Assembly (NCBI GenBank): GCA_001603685.1
Contig: LUZO01000199.1
Coordinates: 1-8,948, forward strand
Length of the DNA stretch: 8,948 bases
Direction of reading: 5' to 3'
From: Bacteroidales bacterium Bact_23
GTDB taxonomy: Bacteria > Bacteroidota > Bacteroidia > Bacteroidales > Lentimicrobiaceae
In this document: piece by piece, positions 7,249 to 8,948 of the stretch
Position numbering within the stretch: position 1 is the stretch's first letter
How the letters are laid out: each line of letters begins with the position of its first letter
The notes under the pieces: generated by a model
What the model was told of the DNA's origin: nothing
Database searches by the model: none
What the model saw: only the letters and a program-made list of their open reading frames with translations
Program-made: the position numbers and the translations under genes

Positions 7249-7290
7249 ATGCGCGACGCGTAACGCATAAAGCATCACATGTCACGCATC
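7249..7290. repeat. Degenerate heptanucleotide tandem repeat
   Basis: Six consecutive seven-base units follow directly after the lipoprotein stop codon: ATGCGCG, ACGCGTA, ACGCATA, AAGCATC, ACATGTC, ACGCATC. The consensus is roughly ACGCRTM; the fifth unit is the poorest match. The array fills most of the 62-base spacer between the convergent lipoprotein and RHH genes. It has no poly-T tract or GC-rich hairpin typical of an intrinsic terminator. It resembles the short tandemly repeated heptamers known from intergenic DNA of some bacteria; its function is unknown. Confidence 0.5.
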
Positions 7291-7310
7291 AGATTCCGCG
7301 AAATTTTTCT

Positions 7311-7496
7311 TTACTCCGGTTTTCCCGTTTTTTCTTCTCCCTTATCCTTTTTCAGTCTTCCGGCTTCTTTCAGCGCGCGGTTGATGATCCACTCAATCTG
7401 TCCGTTGGTACTGCGAAATTCATCCGCAGCCCATTTCTCCAGCGCCTCCATTAACCGGGCATCAATCCGCAAAGCAAAAGGTTTCTTCTTTTCCAT
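7311..7496 (-). CDS. Small Arc-type ribbon-helix-helix DNA-binding protein
   Basis: A 61-residue basic protein with the layout of an Arc/MetJ ribbon-helix-helix domain. There is an N-terminal strand (about 5-11, KPFALRI), a first helix (about 12-26, ARLMEALEKWAADE), the turn RSTNGQI (28-34) and a second helix (about 31-46), then a charged Lys/Glu-rich tail. RHH proteins dimerise so that the paired strands contact the DNA major groove. The pattern of RIDxxLxxALExWAxDEFRSxNGQIExxxxxAL is shared with small proteins often labelled Arc-family or antitoxin-like. No toxin-like partner is visible; the neighbours are the SPFH and 171-residue genes. It is the last gene of the minus-strand trio, 33 bases below the 171-residue gene with no clear promoter of its own, so probably co-transcribed. 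It may regulate this operon; that is inference. Confidence 0.85.
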   Translation of the reverse strand: MEKKKPFALRIDARLMEALEKWAADEFRSTNGQIEWIINRALKEAGRLKKDKGEEKTGKPE

Positions 7497-7529
7497 TATT
7501 TAAATGGTTTTCCGGAACTTTATAAGAAT

Positions 7530-8045
7530 TTAGGAAGGTGAAATAACGGTACTCAGTATCACTTCCGATTCAGTTTTATAATAACGAATCAGATAAACAA
7601 ACAGAGCTGAAATCAAAATCCAGTCGGGATGGCGCATGAGGCTGTCGCTGAAACTGAATTCGATCTCCTGCAGTTTTCTGAAAATATAATTTTTAACATT
7701 TTTGCTTGTTGAGGCCAGCTCACGCCTGTTCCTGTCAGTAAGCACATAGCGGTCTTTCAGAAAGCCCTTCTGCCGGCAAACAAGCGATAATCTGTGGCCC
7801 TGACGGACAACATTAATCAGAAAATCCCCGTAAATCTGCTCCTTCAGGCTGATGATGGTCTTCCCGCTTTCACGAACCTCGAGTTTTGTACCCCAGAAAT
7901 TCGATGATTTTATTTCATATTGCCGGCCATCTTCCAGGCTGACAATGGCCTGCCTGGAGAACCTTTTCGGATACGAAATCATAGCCAGCAATTTATCACC
8001 GTCTCTTATGGTGTAGCTTCTGGTTCCGGATATTTTTGCTTTCAT
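7530..8045 (-). CDS. Uncharacterised beta-rich protein with C-terminal hydrophobic helix, between SPFH and RHH genes
   Basis: A 171-residue protein I cannot assign with confidence. Residues 10-115 alternate hydrophobic and polar residues in at least five strand-turn-strand units (YTIRDGDKLLAM, IVSLEDGRQYEI, LEVRESGKTIISL, INVVRQGHRLSLV, YVLTDRNRRELAS). A long hydrophobic stretch follows near the C-terminus (about 141-156, WILISALFVYLIRYY) after an amphipathic segment (118-137). There is no signal peptide. Meandering beta-hairpins ending in one hydrophobic helix fit the tubby C-terminal/LURP-one/scramblase-like fold, where that helix fills a beta-barrel. A single C-terminal membrane anchor is the alternative. 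The ATG at 8045 is 27 bases below the SPFH stop; codon use and an intact frame between two good genes support it as real. Its place in the trio suggests work at the membrane with the SPFH protein, but no catalytic residues are recognisable. Confidence 0.75.
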   Translation of the reverse strand: MKAKISGTRSYTIRDGDKLLAMISYPKRFSRQAIVSLEDGRQYEIKSSNFWGTKLEVRESGKTIISLKEQIYGDFLINVVRQGHRLSLVCRQKGFLKDRYVLTDRNRRELASTSKNVKNYIFRKLQEIEFSFSDSLMRHPDWILISALFVYLIRYYKTESEVILSTVISPS

Positions 8046-8072
8046 GATTACAAAGTATTTAATGGTTTAAAA

Positions 8073-8945
8073 TTACTGATGGAGCGTTCCCGTATTGATT
8101 ACCGGGCTGGCATCCTTATCGGAGCACAGTACCACCATCAGATTGCTTACCATAGCGGCCTTTTTCTCTTCGTCAAGGTTAACCAGTTCCTTTTTCGAAA
8201 GCTGGTCGAGCGCCATTTCCACCATACTTACCGCACCTTCCACGATCTTCACGCGGGCGGCAATGATGGCGGCTGCCTGCTGCCGGCGTAACATGGCTCC
8301 GGCAATCTCGGGCGAATAGGCCAGATAGCTGATTCTGGCTTCTATCACATCTATGCCGGCCCGTTCAAGACGCTCCGACAGTTCCTGTTCAAGCACATGA
8401 TTCACCTCTTCGCCTCCCGATCTGAGGGTGATCTCCATCTGCTCGTCATCAAAATTGTCGTACGGATAATGCCCCGCAAGCTTTCGGATGGCAGCCTCGC
8501 TCTGAATCTCCACATAATGGATGTAATCGTCAACCTCGAAAGCAGCCTTAAAGGTGTCGAGCACCTTCCATACCAGCACTATGCCTATCATAATAGGATT
8601 CCCGATCTTGTCGTTCACCTTGATCTGTTCGCTGTTCAGGTTACGCGCCCTGAGCGAGATTTTCTTTTTGGTGTAGAACGGATTGACCCAAAAGAAACCG
8701 TTGTTTTTCACCGTTCCGATGTAATCGCCGAAAAGCACCAGAACGGCCGATTCGTTCGGGTTAATTACCAGAAGACCCGGTAGCAATACTATGGCGATCA
8801 AAAGCAGGACTGATGATACAATCACCGGCCACACCTGGTCAGTGAAATTGATAACACTGTAAACAAAAACTGCAACCAGTGCAATGATTACTGCCAGCAT
8901 TACATAGCCGGAGATCGGACGAACAAATTTTTCTTTATTTTCCAT
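8073..8945 (-). CDS. SPFH/band-7 domain membrane protein
   Basis: A 290-residue protein with two closely spaced N-terminal membrane segments (about 12-33 and 39-61), then an SPFH domain beginning at VINPNESAVLVLFGDYIGTV (60-79) and running to about 200. An Ala-rich, coiled-coil-like helix follows (about 205-250, including RRQQAAAIIAARVKIVEGA). The C-terminal DASPVINTGTLHQ resembles a tail common in this bacterial subfamily. SPFH proteins (stomatin, prohibitin, flotillin, HflK/C) oligomerise into membrane-bound cages that organise lipid domains or restrain proteases; no protease gene is adjacent here, unlike YqfA/YbbK- or HflKC-type pairs. The ATG at 8945 fits the family's usual N-terminal sequence (acidic/basic residues, then P-x-SGYVML). 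Only three bases precede it in the window, without a stop, so an upstream start cannot be excluded, and the promoter lies outside. It is the first visible gene of the minus-strand trio. Confidence 0.9.
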   Translation of the reverse strand: MENKEKFVRPISGYVMLAVIIALVAVFVYSVINFTDQVWPVIVSSVLLLIAIVLLPGLLVINPNESAVLVLFGDYIGTVKNNGFFWVNPFYTKKKISLRARNLNSEQIKVNDKIGNPIMIGIVLVWKVLDTFKAAFEVDDYIHYVEIQSEAAIRKLAGHYPYDNFDDEQMEITLRSGGEEVNHVLEQELSERLERAGIDVIEARISYLAYSPEIAGAMLRRQQAAAIIAARVKIVEGAVSMVEMALDQLSKKELVNLDEEKKAAMVSNLMVVLCSDKDASPVINTGTLHQ

Positions 8946-8948
8946 GAC

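Noticed and set aside
7134..7503. Overlapping plus-strand open frames across the lipoprotein end and the RHH gene
   Set aside because: Their translations are Phe/Ser/Leu-rich without motifs, whereas the minus strand gives a recognisable ribbon-helix-helix protein.
7311..8045. Toxin-antitoxin pair made of the RHH protein and the 171-residue protein
   Set aside because: RHH proteins are often antitoxins, but the partner is larger than usual toxins, lies upstream with a 33-base gap rather than overlapping, has no toxin motif, and sits in a trio with an SPFH gene. Kept only as a remote possibility.
1..8948. Mobile element or phage region
   Set aside because: No transposase, integrase, flanking tRNA or terminal repeat is visible, and composition is even across the genes.

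Overview
The window reads as a piece of a Bacteroidota chromosome, probably an environmental Bacteroidales or Marinilabiliales-like lineage. This rests on three things. Two secreted proteins end in type IX secretion (T9SS) type-A sorting domains. One lipoprotein opens with the Bacteroidota-typical Cys...PTGGPKD...PP mature N-terminus. Promoters match the phylum-specific -7 TAnnTTTG / -33 TTTG pattern, and Shine-Dalgarno sequences are mostly absent. Base composition is roughly balanced in the genes and clearly AT-rich at about 66-260. No tRNA, rRNA, CRISPR array or insertion sequence was seen.

Layout. Positions 1-65 probably hold the last codons of an upstream plus-strand gene. An AT-rich spacer with operator-like repeats follows (66-312), then a plus-strand CE4/NodB polysaccharide deacetylase (313-930). 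This converges, with a 6-base gap, on a minus-strand CotH-type secreted kinase-like protein (937-3294). The CotH gene lies 48 bases downstream of a minus-strand secreted M1 zinc aminopeptidase (3343-5268). Both secreted proteins have a signal peptide and a T9SS tail. CotH has its own near-perfect Bacteroidota promoter, which overlaps the end of the peptidase gene. A 198-base divergent spacer (5269-5466) separates the peptidase from a plus-strand Ig-like (SbsA/Big_5-type) lipoprotein (5467-7248).

Downstream, a 62-base spacer carrying a degenerate seven-base tandem repeat (7249-7290) separates the lipoprotein from a minus-strand three-gene unit. In transcription order that unit is an SPFH/band-7 membrane protein (8073-8945), a 171-residue beta-rich protein with a C-terminal hydrophobic helix (7530-8045), and a 61-residue Arc-type ribbon-helix-helix protein (7311-7496).

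How the genes may work together. The left and middle parts are envelope and secretion functions: carbohydrate deacetylation, a cell-surface peptidase, a possible extracellular kinase and an outer-membrane lipoprotein. The right part is a compact membrane-scaffold plus DNA-binding module. It is the best candidate for poorly described biology, because its middle protein has no function I can recognise but has features compatible with a tubby/LURP-one/scramblase-like fold. All family assignments come from reading motifs; no database search was possible.
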